Of a stretch of 64,000 bases of DNA, positions 9,021-18,290 are shown one piece after another; the stretch's first letter is position 1; every line of letters begins with the position of its first letter. The notes below the pieces were generated by a model, which saw only the letters and a program-made list of their open reading frames with translations, was not told where the DNA came from and did no database searches. The stretch covers positions 1-64,000 of the forward strand of contig JBBQZZ010000011.1 in assembly GCA_038207265.1 (NCBI GenBank), read 5' to 3'. The DNA is from JACMLD01 sp038207265 (GTDB lineage Bacteria; Bacteroidota; Bacteroidia; Chitinophagales; Chitinophagaceae). The position numbers and the translations under genes are program-made.

Positions 9021-9575
9021 ATGAGAAAAAATATCTGGCAATACGGCGTTATCTCCGGTATCATCCTGGCGTTCGGCATTTTCCTCACTGCCGCCTATCA
9101 TGATCAAATAGACTTCGACAAGAGCATGTATTTTGGCTATGCCATGATGCTGCTGGCTTTTTCATTGATTTTTGTGGGGGTTAAGAATTATCGCGACAAA
9201 TACAATGGCGGCTCGATAAGTTTTGGCAGGGCATTCCGGATAGGGTTATTTATTACATTGATAGCGTCTACTTTTTATGTAGCGAGCTGGTTAATTGATT
9301 ATTATTTTTTTATCCCCGATTTCGCTGATAAATATGCAGCACATGCAATAGAAAAACTAAAAGCCGGGGGTGCATCAGCAGCTGAAATCAGCCGACAGAC
9401 CATTGAAATGGAAAATTTTAAAACCATGTATAAAAATCCTTTCTTCAATATACTCCTCACCTATTCGGAAATTTTACCCGTAGGCTTATTACTGTCCTTC
9501 ATCAGTGCATTGGTATTAAAGAAAAAGAATGCCGGTGACCGCAGGCAGCAAAACCAGGAAGTAACTTCCATGTAG
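9021..9575 (+). CDS. DUF4199 family membrane protein
   Basis: The protein is 184 aa with four hydrophobic helices (about 8-25, 38-55, 73-95, 147-167). It has the DUF4199 pattern, with a short GGSISFGRAFRIGLFI motif between helices 2 and 3 and a long charged loop before helix 4. This family is common in Bacteroidota and has no known function. It follows the membrane LuxR regulator by about 110 bases and is probably controlled by it. The C-terminus is a short charged tail (KKKNAGDRRQQNQ). Confidence 0.85.
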   Translation: MRKNIWQYGVISGIILAFGIFLTAAYHDQIDFDKSMYFGYAMMLLAFSLIFVGVKNYRDKYNGGSISFGRAFRIGLFITLIASTFYVASWLIDYYFFIPDFADKYAAHAIEKLKAGGASAAEISRQTIEMENFKTMYKNPFFNILLTYSEILPVGLLLSFISALVLKKKNAGDRRQQNQEVTSM

Positions 9576-9675
9576 TTCATTGGAATGATTGCATAATACT
9601 GCATTTTAGATATAGATATTCCATATAATACAGGACACGTCAAAACACTATTACTTAAATATTTAAACAAAAAAA

Positions 9676-10047
9676 ATGAAACTGGGAGCTTTTTCAATCA
9701 GTCTTGCCGTGAAGGATATTGAGACTTCAAAACTATTTTATGAAAAACTTGGTTTTACTTCATTTGGGGGGAACATAGCACAGCGCTGGCTCATTATGAA
9801 AAATGGAAATGCGATTATTGGATTGTTCCAGGGAATGTTCGAAAAAAACATACTTACATTTAATCCTGGCTGGGATGAAAATGCCGGCAAGCTTGAAACT
9901 TTTGACGATATAAGAATCATTCAACAAGATCTGAAAAGCAAGGATGTTGCATTTTCCTCTGAAGCGGAGGAACATACCACCGGATCTGCAAGTTTTATTG
10001 TAATTGACCCGGATGGGAATCCTGTGCTGGTTGACCAGCATGTTTGA
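9676..10047 (+). CDS. VOC family (glyoxalase-fold) protein
   Basis: The protein is 123 aa, the usual size of a single VOC module pair. It begins FSISLAVKDIETSKLFYEKLGF, a typical glyoxalase/bleomycin-resistance opening, and ends with VIDPDGNPVLVDQHV, which carries the conserved DPDGN turn. It is the third gene of the LuxR/DUF4199/VOC set. Substrate and metal dependence are not evident. Its last 127 bases overlap an opposite-strand frame whose C-terminal part is probably not real. Confidence 0.85.
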   Translation: MKLGAFSISLAVKDIETSKLFYEKLGFTSFGGNIAQRWLIMKNGNAIIGLFQGMFEKNILTFNPGWDENAGKLETFDDIRIIQQDLKSKDVAFSSEAEEHTTGSASFIVIDPDGNPVLVDQHV

Positions 10048-10412
10048 TATGATTTACGGTTTCGAATACCATAAAAAATTGGCATGCTCCAATTGATGCA
10101 GTGCAGTTTGTAAATGAAACACCTGTGATATGTTTTAGTGCTACCAGCTTCCTTTTTTATACTCACCAAATCGTACATGCTACCATTCCAGCTGATTTCA
10201 TCTTCATCATAGATTTCAAAACCATTGCCGGAAGCATTACCAGACAGCGGAACTGAAATCACCACCAATTGTCCTGGAAGAAAATGCTTCGAAGCAATGG
10301 CCCCTTGCATTTCCCTTTTTATTGCCTCCCTGTTTTGCTGGTACACAAAATAAAATCCAACGCTGTAGAACAGCACCAAAACAAGTAATATCAACGACAA
10401 TACTCTATTCAT
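9921..10412 (-). CDS. Small membrane-anchored hypothetical protein; C-terminal part doubtful
   Basis: The frame has 163 codons. The first 100 residues look genuine: one N-terminal helix (about 4-24), then QQNREAIKREMQGAIASKHF, a beta-rich segment and a EDEISWNGSMYDLVSIKKE motif. I do not recognise a named family. From about residue 120 the frame is the antisense of the end of the VOC gene and looks non-biological. Either the protein truly ends later than its relatives, or a frameshift near 10100 has removed the original stop. It is the upstream neighbour of trhO on the other side of a short gap. Function unknown. Confidence 0.45.
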   Translation of the reverse strand: MNRVLSLILLVLVLFYSVGFYFVYQQNREAIKREMQGAIASKHFLPGQLVVISVPLSGNASGNGFEIYDEDEISWNGSMYDLVSIKKEAGSTKTYHRCFIYKLHCINWSMPIFYGIRNRKSYQTCWSTSTGFPSGSITIKLADPVVCSSASEENATSLLFRSC

Positions 10413-10474
10413 TCAATTAGTTTGGAAGCCCGAAAATAATAAACAATTACTGGTCTCACCTACCGTTGAAAATT

Positions 10475-11512
10475 TTATTCCTCATTCAATCGTGGCCTTA
10501 ATCTCTTTTTTGCTTTATTAAAAATCATCATTCCTTTATCGAGGCCTTTGCGCAACTCCTTCTGTTCATTGACCGGCATCTTATATACGGAATGACATGC
10601 ATCACTACAGCAACCATCATATTTTTCAGCGCATGCCGCGCATTGTATAAAAAGCAAATGACATCCGTTGTTATTACAATTGGTATGCGTATCTGCCGGC
10701 TTACCACATTGATGGCATTTTGAAATAATATCGCCGGTAATGCGCTCTCCCAGCCTATCGTCAAAAACAAAATTTTTACCAATAAACTTACTCTCGAGAC
10801 CTGATTGCTTTACCTGTTGTGCGTAATTAATGATTCCACCTTCCAGGTGAAAGACATTTTTGAATCCATTGTGCAGCATATATGCACTGGCTTTTTCACA
10901 ACGGATTCCGCCGGTACAATACATAATAATATTTTTATCTTTCACACTATCCAGCATGTCAACAGCCATGGGCAATTGTTCCCGGAACGTATCACTGGGC
11001 ACTTCTATGGCTTTTACAAAATGGCCCACCTCATATTCGTAATGATTGCGCATATCAACCACAATCGTATCGGGGTCATTCAGCAATACATTCATCTGTT
11101 CGGCATTTACATACCGGCCTTTGTTTTCCATACTGAACGAAAGATCGTTTATACCGTCCGCTACAATCTTTTCCCGCACTTTTATTTTCAATACCCAAAA
11201 AGATTTGCCATCATCATCCACTGCAATATTTAAACGAAGTCCATTCAATGGTTCTATGGAATAGAGATAATTCTTCAATGCTTCAAAATTGCTGGCCGGC
11301 ACGCTGATCTGTGCATTGATGCCTTCTTCTGCAACATAAATCCGTCCAAAAACCTCCAGTGCTTGTAAAGATTTGTAAAGTTCATCCCGGAATAATTTTG
11401 GATCGGGAACCGGGAAATACTGGTAAAATGAAATGGTAGTGCGGGGAATGGATTCCCGGTACAGACGTTCTTTCAGCTCCTTATTGGAGACGCGGTTATG
11501 TAATACTGCCAT
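10475..11512 (-). CDS. trhO: tRNA uridine(34) hydroxylase (rhodanese-related)
   Basis: The protein is 345 aa. An N-terminal ferredoxin-like domain (ISFYQYFPVPDP..., with GRIYVAEEGINAQISV) precedes a rhodanese domain (about 130-230). The catalytic loop is MYCTGGIRCEK, with Cys199 as the nucleophile. A Cys-rich tail CHQCGKPADTHTNC...CAACAEKYDGCC follows, probably binding zinc. TrhO makes 5-hydroxyuridine at the wobble base of certain tRNAs, using oxygen. All family landmarks and the length are present. A good promoter lies 53-84 bases upstream of the start. Confidence 0.93.
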   Translation of the reverse strand: MAVLHNRVSNKELKERLYRESIPRTTISFYQYFPVPDPKLFRDELYKSLQALEVFGRIYVAEEGINAQISVPASNFEALKNYLYSIEPLNGLRLNIAVDDDGKSFWVLKIKVREKIVADGINDLSFSMENKGRYVNAEQMNVLLNDPDTIVVDMRNHYEYEVGHFVKAIEVPSDTFREQLPMAVDMLDSVKDKNIIMYCTGGIRCEKASAYMLHNGFKNVFHLEGGIINYAQQVKQSGLESKFIGKNFVFDDRLGERITGDIISKCHQCGKPADTHTNCNNNGCHLLFIQCAACAEKYDGCCSDACHSVYKMPVNEQKELRKGLDKGMMIFNKAKKRLRPRLNEE

Positions 11513-11564
11513 TTTCTTGAAATTTTAAGGACGTATGCCTGACGAACAAAATTTCTTAACGGCG

Positions 11565-11596
11565 CAAATATAATTTGTGTTGATTAATTGATCAAA
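11565..11596 (-). promoter_or_regulatory. Bacteroidota-type promoter of trhO
   Basis: On the minus strand, TTTG at 11596-11593 is followed after 20 bases by TATATTTG at 11572-11565. This matches the Bacteroidota -33 TTTG and -7 TAnnTTTG pattern with normal spacing, just upstream of the trhO start at 11512. Confidence 0.65.
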
Positions 11597-11688
11597 TGAA
11601 TATTATCAGCAACAGGTATTTGCCCGATGTTGAGCGCAGCGCTTAAAAAAGCCTAAGAAACCCGGCAAGTGCCACTGCATAAATTTGT

Positions 11689-14226
11689 CTAACGGGTTCT
11701 GATACTTCCACCCAATATACCGCCGAGGCCCAACCGAATTCCTAGCTCACCTGTTTTCCCATTCAGAAAAGATGCCACCACATCAACCCTTAATACTTTC
11801 AAAATATTTTCAAGTCCGGCAAATGCCTCCACGTAATTATTATTACTATTTACATAAAAAGCGTTGGAACCTGCTACCAGGTGCCAGTTTAGTTTTCTGA
11901 ACAACGGAATTTTATTGGTAAGCAAACCATTGAAATGATGTTCTAAATGTGCAACTGCATAAAATGAAGCCGTAGTACTATTCTCATAATAAGGTGCAAG
12001 TTGAAAACTGTTCAGGTATTCACTGGCTGCGATGGTCTGGTTTCCATTGAAGTGCTGGTAGTCCTGTATGTAAACCGCCTTCCTGTTCAAAAACCCACCG
12101 ATACTAAAACGGTATTTTAAAAGTCCCAGCAATTTAAAATTCATTTCGTCCCATATGGAAAATTTCCACTTGTCAAAATTTACATCGCTGCCCAAAATAC
12201 CTTTAATTCCTTTTGAATAACTCAGTGCCAATGTTGGATATTTTGATCCAATGGCCATCTTACCGCGCGGAAATTGAATATAACGCTGGCCGGGTTTGAA
12301 TTGCAAGTTGATACCTGCTATTACCGCCTGGTGCCTGGCAAATTGCTGGGATATTTTTTCAAAAGGATAGTTGGGTGTAAATGTTTTGCCGGCATATTTA
12401 AAAACGGTAAAATCGGTAGTATTGCTTAGAGGCAGCCGATCTTCATATAATAAATCAGCAGTAACACGAAGATCGTTATCAAATCTTTTGTTGTAAGTGA
12501 GGGATCCAAAATAATTTTCATAGAGCTTCATATAATTGCGCTTGTCCAGCAATGTATAGATACTATTCACCAAAGGAGTAATAGGATTTTCTTTATTGAA
12601 CTGGTTCACCCTTTTGCCGGCAGCAACCGTCCAGTTACTCCGGGTAGCGACACCAAACCCCTCTGCATCGCGATTGAAGGTTCGTCGTGAAAAATTCAAT
12701 GTTCCCCAGGCATTAAGATGCGAGTTACTAAATCCGTATCGAAGGTGGGGTGTAAAACTTATTTGTTGCCGCAAAGCCGGGTATGATTTTCTAAACGTTG
12801 CTTCCGCATTTATCACCAATCCCTCTACGGAATTATAACTTATATTTTTCAACAACGGCTCCCAGTTATAAGAAAATGGATGAACCGGATCAAAGTTTGA
12901 ACGGGTATAACCGTTCCATAAAATTTTAGACAAAGTAATATGTCCCTGTCTTTTTCGCATGGAGTCAATGGCGTGTTTTGACCGGGAAGAATCCCGCTGG
13001 TATTGAAATATACTATCCTTTATTTTATAGTCCTTTGCTTCTTCCGGTTCCAGCTGTACCGGACGTACCGAATCCCAGTATTGTTTTGATTTTTTATTGA
13101 CGGCTGTGTCATAAGCGACTACTACATTGTTAAAATATTTTTTTCCAAATTGCGGGGCCACATCATATTTGTTGTAAACATTCAGAAAATTGCCAACCGC
13201 GTCAATACCAAATAAATTGAACGTAAAATAAATGACCTGGTCCTTGGTTTGCCAGACATCTTTGCTGATCGGAACATGAATTTGTTTGATACGCATGGTA
13301 TCCAGTATTTCCAGTTGAGATTCTTTGCTGAGATTCAGTTCCAGGCTGTGAATGCGCCAATCACCTTCTGTTATATTGATGGTACCAAAAAAAAGCGGTT
13401 CGTATTTTCTGCGGGGAGTAACTTTTATCTGATTGATTTCTTTCCCGTCTTCAAAAAAAGAACCCAGGTATTTATAACGGTAATAGTTAATGGCTCCATC
13501 GGCGATGGGCGAAATAAATCCCCGCGGGTTGAGTTGGGAAATAAATACGGTTACGTTGTTATTATAGAAATTGATGAATGTGGGGAAGTTAAATCCAAAA
13601 CCATTACCACCACTTTCCCTTCCGGACAGTACCTCGAGTTTTACTTTTCCCGGTTTTTTTGAAGCGATTTTTGTAAGCGATTCGGATAAATAAATAATAC
13701 CTTTTCCGGCAGAATCAACACCCATATCTTTCCGATCATTGTCTTCAATTTTTTTCCCAAGTATTTTTTTAGGCAACTTACGGAGCCGGATAAGCGTTTT
13801 TATATACGCCTCACAGGTAAACGAATCAAGTGGTTCTACATAATCTTTTTTCTTTTTAATGGCGTTGCGTATGATTTCATAAGCAGGATCCTCGCCCCCG
13901 GCATGTACCACCACCTCTTTCATGATAGTTTGCTGCAAGCTTAATTGAAAATTCAGCGTGTTGGTTTCATTGGTTACTGTAATTGTTTTTTCCTGGCGAC
14001 TATAACCAACATACTGGCAGGTAATGGTATAATTGCCGGCATCCAGATCCAGAAAATATTTTCCCTGGTTATTGGCAGTTGTTCCAATGCTGGTGCCTTT
14101 TATAAATACGGATGCATATTGTAAAGGAGTTCCGTTTTCATCGGTAATTGTACCGCTGATCCTGCCCGCATGTAACGTGAGAAATGAAATAGCAGTAAGA
14201 ATTACCAAGGATATTTTTTTTCTCAT
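11689..14226 (-). CDS. DUF5686 outer-membrane protein with carboxypeptidase-like N-terminal domain
   Basis: The protein is 845 aa from ATG 14226, which gives a clean signal peptide (MRKKISLVILTAISFLTLHAG); 28 upstream codons in the same frame look non-coding. Residues 21-110 form a carboxypeptidase-D regulatory-like domain (GRISGTITDENGTPLQYASVFIKG). The middle has the DUF5686 pattern (EDPAYEIIRNAIKKKKDY). The C-terminal third is rich in alternating beta-strands with aromatic ends, as in a TonB-receptor-like outer-membrane barrel, ending with a final strand IRLGLGGILGG. Members are common in Bacteroidota surface systems, with no defined substrate. It stands alone between trhO and ppdK. Confidence 0.85.
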   Translation of the reverse strand: MRKKISLVILTAISFLTLHAGRISGTITDENGTPLQYASVFIKGTSIGTTANNQGKYFLDLDAGNYTITCQYVGYSRQEKTITVTNETNTLNFQLSLQQTIMKEVVVHAGGEDPAYEIIRNAIKKKKDYVEPLDSFTCEAYIKTLIRLRKLPKKILGKKIEDNDRKDMGVDSAGKGIIYLSESLTKIASKKPGKVKLEVLSGRESGGNGFGFNFPTFINFYNNNVTVFISQLNPRGFISPIADGAINYYRYKYLGSFFEDGKEINQIKVTPRRKYEPLFFGTINITEGDWRIHSLELNLSKESQLEILDTMRIKQIHVPISKDVWQTKDQVIYFTFNLFGIDAVGNFLNVYNKYDVAPQFGKKYFNNVVVAYDTAVNKKSKQYWDSVRPVQLEPEEAKDYKIKDSIFQYQRDSSRSKHAIDSMRKRQGHITLSKILWNGYTRSNFDPVHPFSYNWEPLLKNISYNSVEGLVINAEATFRKSYPALRQQISFTPHLRYGFSNSHLNAWGTLNFSRRTFNRDAEGFGVATRSNWTVAAGKRVNQFNKENPITPLVNSIYTLLDKRNYMKLYENYFGSLTYNKRFDNDLRVTADLLYEDRLPLSNTTDFTVFKYAGKTFTPNYPFEKISQQFARHQAVIAGINLQFKPGQRYIQFPRGKMAIGSKYPTLALSYSKGIKGILGSDVNFDKWKFSIWDEMNFKLLGLLKYRFSIGGFLNRKAVYIQDYQHFNGNQTIAASEYLNSFQLAPYYENSTTASFYAVAHLEHHFNGLLTNKIPLFRKLNWHLVAGSNAFYVNSNNNYVEAFAGLENILKVLRVDVVASFLNGKTGELGIRLGLGGILGGSIRTR

Positions 14227-14549
14227 CCGTACAGGTTTGTCTTTGGTTCCATTTTCGCAAAGGGCAGAAAACGAATTACGATGGCCCGGCAGCCACGAAA
14301 ATAAAGTCAAAAGTTACTGATAAAATGGTTAGTGGTAAGATTGAGGGTTATTTAACAGTTACTGACCTATACGATACCAATAAAAAATTCAAAACAAAAA
14401 ACTTAAAATGGCCAGTCGTTGCGGTAAGAAATGAGCGGGATAAACTTTGATGAGTATAGAGAAATGATATAAATCAGGATAGGCTCTGACCAGCATCGGC
14501 TGATATTTTGTTGTTATTGTATAACTCTGTATAGCAAAAAAACTTTGTT
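14227..14549. other. Intergenic region between divergent DUF5686 gene and ppdK
   Basis: The gap is 323 bases. It contains one AGTGGTAA motif at 14331-14338, which recurs in other gaps of this window. Near the ppdK start there is a TTTG about 19 bases before TATAGCAA, only a loose match to the Bacteroidota promoter. No open frame or hairpin worth naming was seen. Confidence 0.5.
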
Positions 14550-17390
14550 ATGATTAAGAATATTAAATCACCCAAATATGTCTATTTTTTTGGCGGCGGT
14601 AAAGCTGATGGAAATGAATCCATGAAAAATTTATTGGGTGGAAAGGGTGCAAACCTTGCTGAAATGGCAGGTCATCCGGATCTGCGTTTGCCCGTACCCC
14701 CGGGCTTTACCGTTACAACAGAAGTCTGCACGTATTATTATGATCATGATAAAAAGTACCCCATTGCACTGAGATCTGAGGTGGAAACAGCATTATCAAA
14801 AGTAGAGTCACTCACGGGCAAACAATTTGGAGGCGAAAATAACCCGTTGTTGGTATCTGTTCGTTCAGGTGCCCGTCGTTCAATGCCTGGAATGATGGAG
14901 ACAGTACTCAATATTGGTTTGAATGAAAAAACAATCAAAGGCATTATTGAAAAAAGTGGTGACGAAAGATTTGCCTACGATGCATATCGCCGGCTTATTA
15001 TGATGTATGCGGATGTAGTAATGGAAAAAGGTGCGGGCCTTGAAGTAAAAAATGGGAAAGGAATAAGAAAAGTGTTGGATGAAAAATTGGAAAGCATTAA
15101 ACAACAGAAAGGTTATACCAGCGATACAGACTTAACCGCCCATGAACTCAAACTATTGGTAAAAGAATATAAACAAACTGTCAAAGAAGAGTTGGGCCTG
15201 GCATTTCCCGAAGATCCGTGGGAACAACTCTGGGGTGGAATTGGTGCTGTTTTCGGAAGTTGGAATGGCAAACGTGCAATTGAGTATAGGCGTATTGAAA
15301 AAATACCGGACGAATGGGGCACTGCCGTGAACATCCAGGCAATGGTTTTTGGCAATATGGGAAATGATAGTTGTACAGGTGTTGCATTTACCCGTAACCC
15401 GGGCAACGGTGAAAACAAATTTTATGGAGAATACCTGATGAATGCACAGGGCGAAGATGTAGTAGCAGGCACCAGAACGCCCGCTCCTGTAAATGAATAT
15501 TCAAAAAATGCACAAAGTAAAAAATTTACAACACTGGAAAAATCAATGCCAAAACTTTACCAGGAATTGGATAAGTACCAGCAAAAATTGGAGAAGCATT
15601 ACAAAGATATGCAGGATATAGAATTCACCATTGAAAGAGGCAAGCTTTATATGTTGCAATGCCGTGTTGGTAAAAGAAATGGTATAGCCGCAGTAAGAAT
15701 GGCAACAGAAATGCACGAAGAAAAACTGATTGACGCAAATACTGCTGTAATGAGAGTAGCCCCCAATCAACTGGTTGAACTTTTATTACCCATGCTGGAT
15801 CCAAAAGCGGAACATAAACATACCGTTATTGCAAAAGGTCTTCCTGCAGGGCCTGGTGCCGCTGGCGGGCGCGTGGTATTTTCAACCGACGATGCTGTTG
15901 AATGGGCGCACAAAGGAGAAAAGGTTGTATTGATAAGAGAAGAAACCTCACCTGAAGATGTAGATGGCATGCATAAATCGCAGGCAATACTTACTACCAA
16001 AGGCGGTATGACGTCACATGCAGCTTTGGTAGCCAGGGGTTGGGGCAAATGTTGCATTGTAGGTTGCGGGGATATAGAAATACATCATGAATCCAAATCC
16101 TTTAGAGCAAAAAATGGCGTTATTGTAAAAGAAGGTGATTGGATAACATTGAATGGTACAAAAGGACTGGTGTATGAAGGCAGCCTTTCATTGGTCGCAA
16201 TCGATCTGGATAAAAACAAATCCTATCGTCATTTGATGCAACTGGTTGATAAAATAAAAGTAATGGGTGTGCGCACAAATGCTGAAACGCCCGCTGATGC
16301 AGCACAGGGATTGAAATTCGGCGCAGAAGGAATAGGTTTATTCAGAACTGAACATATGTTTTATGGTGAAGGAAGTGAGCAACCCTTGTTCATGTTGCGG
16401 AAAATGATTGTTAGTAAAACAGAAAGAGAAAGAAAGATTGCGCTAAAGGAATTATATAAGTATGTAAAGAAAGATGTGAAGGATACCATGCTCATCATGA
16501 AGGGAAATCCTGTTACCATCAGGTTATTGGACCCACCTTTACACGAGTTTGTACCCCACGATGCGGCAAAGCTTCACGAGTTAAGCAAAGAACTTGGCAT
16601 CAGCATGAGTCTATTGAAAAGACGTGTGCTGGCTTTGCATGAAAACAATCCAATGCTGGGTCACCGTGGTGTAAGATTGGGAATTAGCTACCCCGAAATC
16701 ACCGAGATGCAGGTTCGCGCAATTTTAGAAGCAACTGCAGAATTACTCAAAGAAGGAAAGAAAGCATTTCCTGAAATCATGATACCTGTTACATGTTCCG
16801 TAAATGAATTGATACACCAGAAAAAAATTGTCGACCAGGTTTACAAAGAAGTATGTGAATCGTCAAAACTTAAGAAAATACCCTATTTATATGGAACCAT
16901 GATTGAGATACCGAGAGCCGCCTTAAAAGCAGCGCAAATGGCTACCGTTGCAGATTTCTTTAGTTTTGGAACAAACGATCTTACACAAATGAGTTTTGGA
17001 TTCAGTCGCGATGATATAGGCGGTTTTCTTCCTATTTACCTCGATCAAAAATTACTGAAAGACGATCCATTTCAAACCATTGACCAGGAAGGCGTAGGTG
17101 AATTAATAAAAATTGGTACGGAAAGAGGAAGGTTAACAAAACCACATCTGAAAGTTGGTATTTGCGGCGAACATGGTGGAGATGCGGAGAGTGTAAAGTT
17201 TTGTCATCGTACGGGCATGAACTATGTAAGTTGCTCACCTTTCCGCGTGCCTATTGCAAGATTGGCAGCGGCACAGGCAGCACTAGAATACCCGCGAAAG
17301 GAATATAATATTTCCCCCCGCCGGCATGAAAAGAAAAATGCTGTAAATAAAAAAGTATCCCGTACAATGGAAAAAGCAATGGCATATTGA
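14550..17390 (+). CDS. ppdK: Pyruvate phosphate dikinase
   Basis: The protein is 946 aa. The N-terminal ATP-grasp-like nucleotide domain includes GGKGANLAEMAG and VSVRSGARRSMPGMMETVLN. The phosphohistidine swivel domain carries TTKGGMTSHAALVARGWG with His490. The C-terminal PEP/pyruvate TIM barrel includes GLFRTEHMF, GTNDLTQMSFGFSRDD and KVGICGEHGGD. The enzyme interconverts pyruvate, ATP and phosphate with PEP, AMP and pyrophosphate, usually for gluconeogenesis in this group. It is about 60 residues longer than the common 870-890 aa form, mainly through a basic tail (RRHEKKNAVNKKVSR). It is monocistronic. Confidence 0.96.
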   Translation: MIKNIKSPKYVYFFGGGKADGNESMKNLLGGKGANLAEMAGHPDLRLPVPPGFTVTTEVCTYYYDHDKKYPIALRSEVETALSKVESLTGKQFGGENNPLLVSVRSGARRSMPGMMETVLNIGLNEKTIKGIIEKSGDERFAYDAYRRLIMMYADVVMEKGAGLEVKNGKGIRKVLDEKLESIKQQKGYTSDTDLTAHELKLLVKEYKQTVKEELGLAFPEDPWEQLWGGIGAVFGSWNGKRAIEYRRIEKIPDEWGTAVNIQAMVFGNMGNDSCTGVAFTRNPGNGENKFYGEYLMNAQGEDVVAGTRTPAPVNEYSKNAQSKKFTTLEKSMPKLYQELDKYQQKLEKHYKDMQDIEFTIERGKLYMLQCRVGKRNGIAAVRMATEMHEEKLIDANTAVMRVAPNQLVELLLPMLDPKAEHKHTVIAKGLPAGPGAAGGRVVFSTDDAVEWAHKGEKVVLIREETSPEDVDGMHKSQAILTTKGGMTSHAALVARGWGKCCIVGCGDIEIHHESKSFRAKNGVIVKEGDWITLNGTKGLVYEGSLSLVAIDLDKNKSYRHLMQLVDKIKVMGVRTNAETPADAAQGLKFGAEGIGLFRTEHMFYGEGSEQPLFMLRKMIVSKTERERKIALKELYKYVKKDVKDTMLIMKGNPVTIRLLDPPLHEFVPHDAAKLHELSKELGISMSLLKRRVLALHENNPMLGHRGVRLGISYPEITEMQVRAILEATAELLKEGKKAFPEIMIPVTCSVNELIHQKKIVDQVYKEVCESSKLKKIPYLYGTMIEIPRAALKAAQMATVADFFSFGTNDLTQMSFGFSRDDIGGFLPIYLDQKLLKDDPFQTIDQEGVGELIKIGTERGRLTKPHLKVGICGEHGGDAESVKFCHRTGMNYVSCSPFRVPIARLAAAQAALEYPRKEYNISPRRHEKKNAVNKKVSRTMEKAMAY

Positions 17391-17435
17391 AAAGCCAATA
17401 ATACCATGGTGGTAAGACCTTTGAAAAACGACAAT

Positions 17436-17455
17436 CTCAATGACGGTTGAGTTTT
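17436..17455 (+). terminator. Weak hairpin after ppdK
   Basis: CTCAA and TTGAG form a five-base stem around a six-base loop, followed by TTTT. The hairpin is short; its position 45 bases after the ppdK stop is the main support. Confidence 0.3.
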
Positions 17456-17492
17456 CCTGTAATAAACATACATTGCATCACTAATTTATGTT

Positions 17493-17888
17493 ATGCAGGA
17501 CAACAAGGCTACTTTTTTCGCACCACAACTGTATATAGAAAATGGAACACACGATATCAGTTTTTATATTAAAGGTTTTGGAGCAGTTGAATTAAGACGG
17601 TTTTCAAATGACGATGGCAGTATCCATGTTTCCGAGTTGTCAGTAAATGGCAACGTTTTTCACCTGCATGAAATTGGATCAAAAAAAGAATTCTTCAGTC
17701 CCGGAGAACATTTGGGAACCACTGTTTTGATTGGTTTGTTTGTTGCAGATGTGGATGCTGTAATGAACAGCGCAGTTGCTGCGGGTGCAACCATTGTATC
17801 TCCAGCTCAGGATCACGATTATGGTTATCGGCAGGGAGAATTAAGAGATCCTTTTGGACATTACTGGCTTATCGAGAAAAAAATATAA
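17493..17888 (+). CDS. VOC family (PhnB/glyoxalase-like) protein
   Basis: The protein is 131 aa. The pattern QLYIENGTHDISFYIKGFGA at the start, the central strand VLIGLFVADVDAVMNSAVAAG and the end GYRQGELRDPFGHYWLIEKK are typical of the PhnB-like branch of the VOC superfamily, where the final DPFGHxW turn is conserved. The substrate is unknown. It lies between ppdK and a convergent small membrane protein and shows no clear operon partner. Confidence 0.85.
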   Translation: MQDNKATFFAPQLYIENGTHDISFYIKGFGAVELRRFSNDDGSIHVSELSVNGNVFHLHEIGSKKEFFSPGEHLGTTVLIGLFVADVDAVMNSAVAAGATIVSPAQDHDYGYRQGELRDPFGHYWLIEKKI

Positions 17889-17895
17889 GCCTGTC

Positions 17896-18258
17896 TTACG
17901 TAGCATCTTCATACTTATTTATCAAACGCAAATAGCTGCCGGCCATTGAAGCAAATCCCGCCACCAATGCTCCAATCAATGCCGTAGTAAAGATCATTAG
18001 AAAAGAAGAACCTCCAAAAGGCAATACAGCAGCCAACCTAAGTGACATTACATGTTCGTTGGCCAAATCAATGAACCATGCCAATCCGCCCCATAGTAAA
18101 AAGAGTGCAATGAATCCAGTAAAAAATGCTTTCCGGGGTTGCTGCCGGATGCAAACCGCCACAACGAATGCCGCAACTGCAATGGACCACCAGGAGAAAT
18201 ACAAACCTATTACGAAACTTAATAAAGCGGTGAGTAATATAGAAACGATGAATTTCAT
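17896..18258 (-). CDS. Small four-helix membrane protein of unknown function
   Basis: The protein is 120 aa and nearly all hydrophobic, with four predicted helices (about 3-22, 25-40, 48-66, 82-108). A short basic segment RQQPRKAF lies between helices 2 and 3. It resembles small conserved Bacteroidota membrane proteins, but I recognise no named domain. It is 8 bases from the convergent VOC gene and 32 bases downstream of the penicillin-acylase-like gene on the same strand, so it is probably co-transcribed with that enzyme. Confidence 0.7.
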   Translation of the reverse strand: MKFIVSILLTALLSFVIGLYFSWWSIAVAAFVVAVCIRQQPRKAFFTGFIALFLLWGGLAWFIDLANEHVMSLRLAAVLPFGGSSFLMIFTTALIGALVAGFASMAGSYLRLINKYEDAT

Positions 18259-18290
18259 TTATAAAAATTGATTGTTAGTAAGGAGATTGA

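Noticed and set aside
10060..10080. GTTTCGAATACC-like string as a tRNA T-loop
   Set aside because: No acceptor stem or CCA context is present around it.
15767..16057. 96-codon minus-strand frame within ppdK
   Set aside because: Shadow of ppdK in the region of the swivel domain; no independent support.
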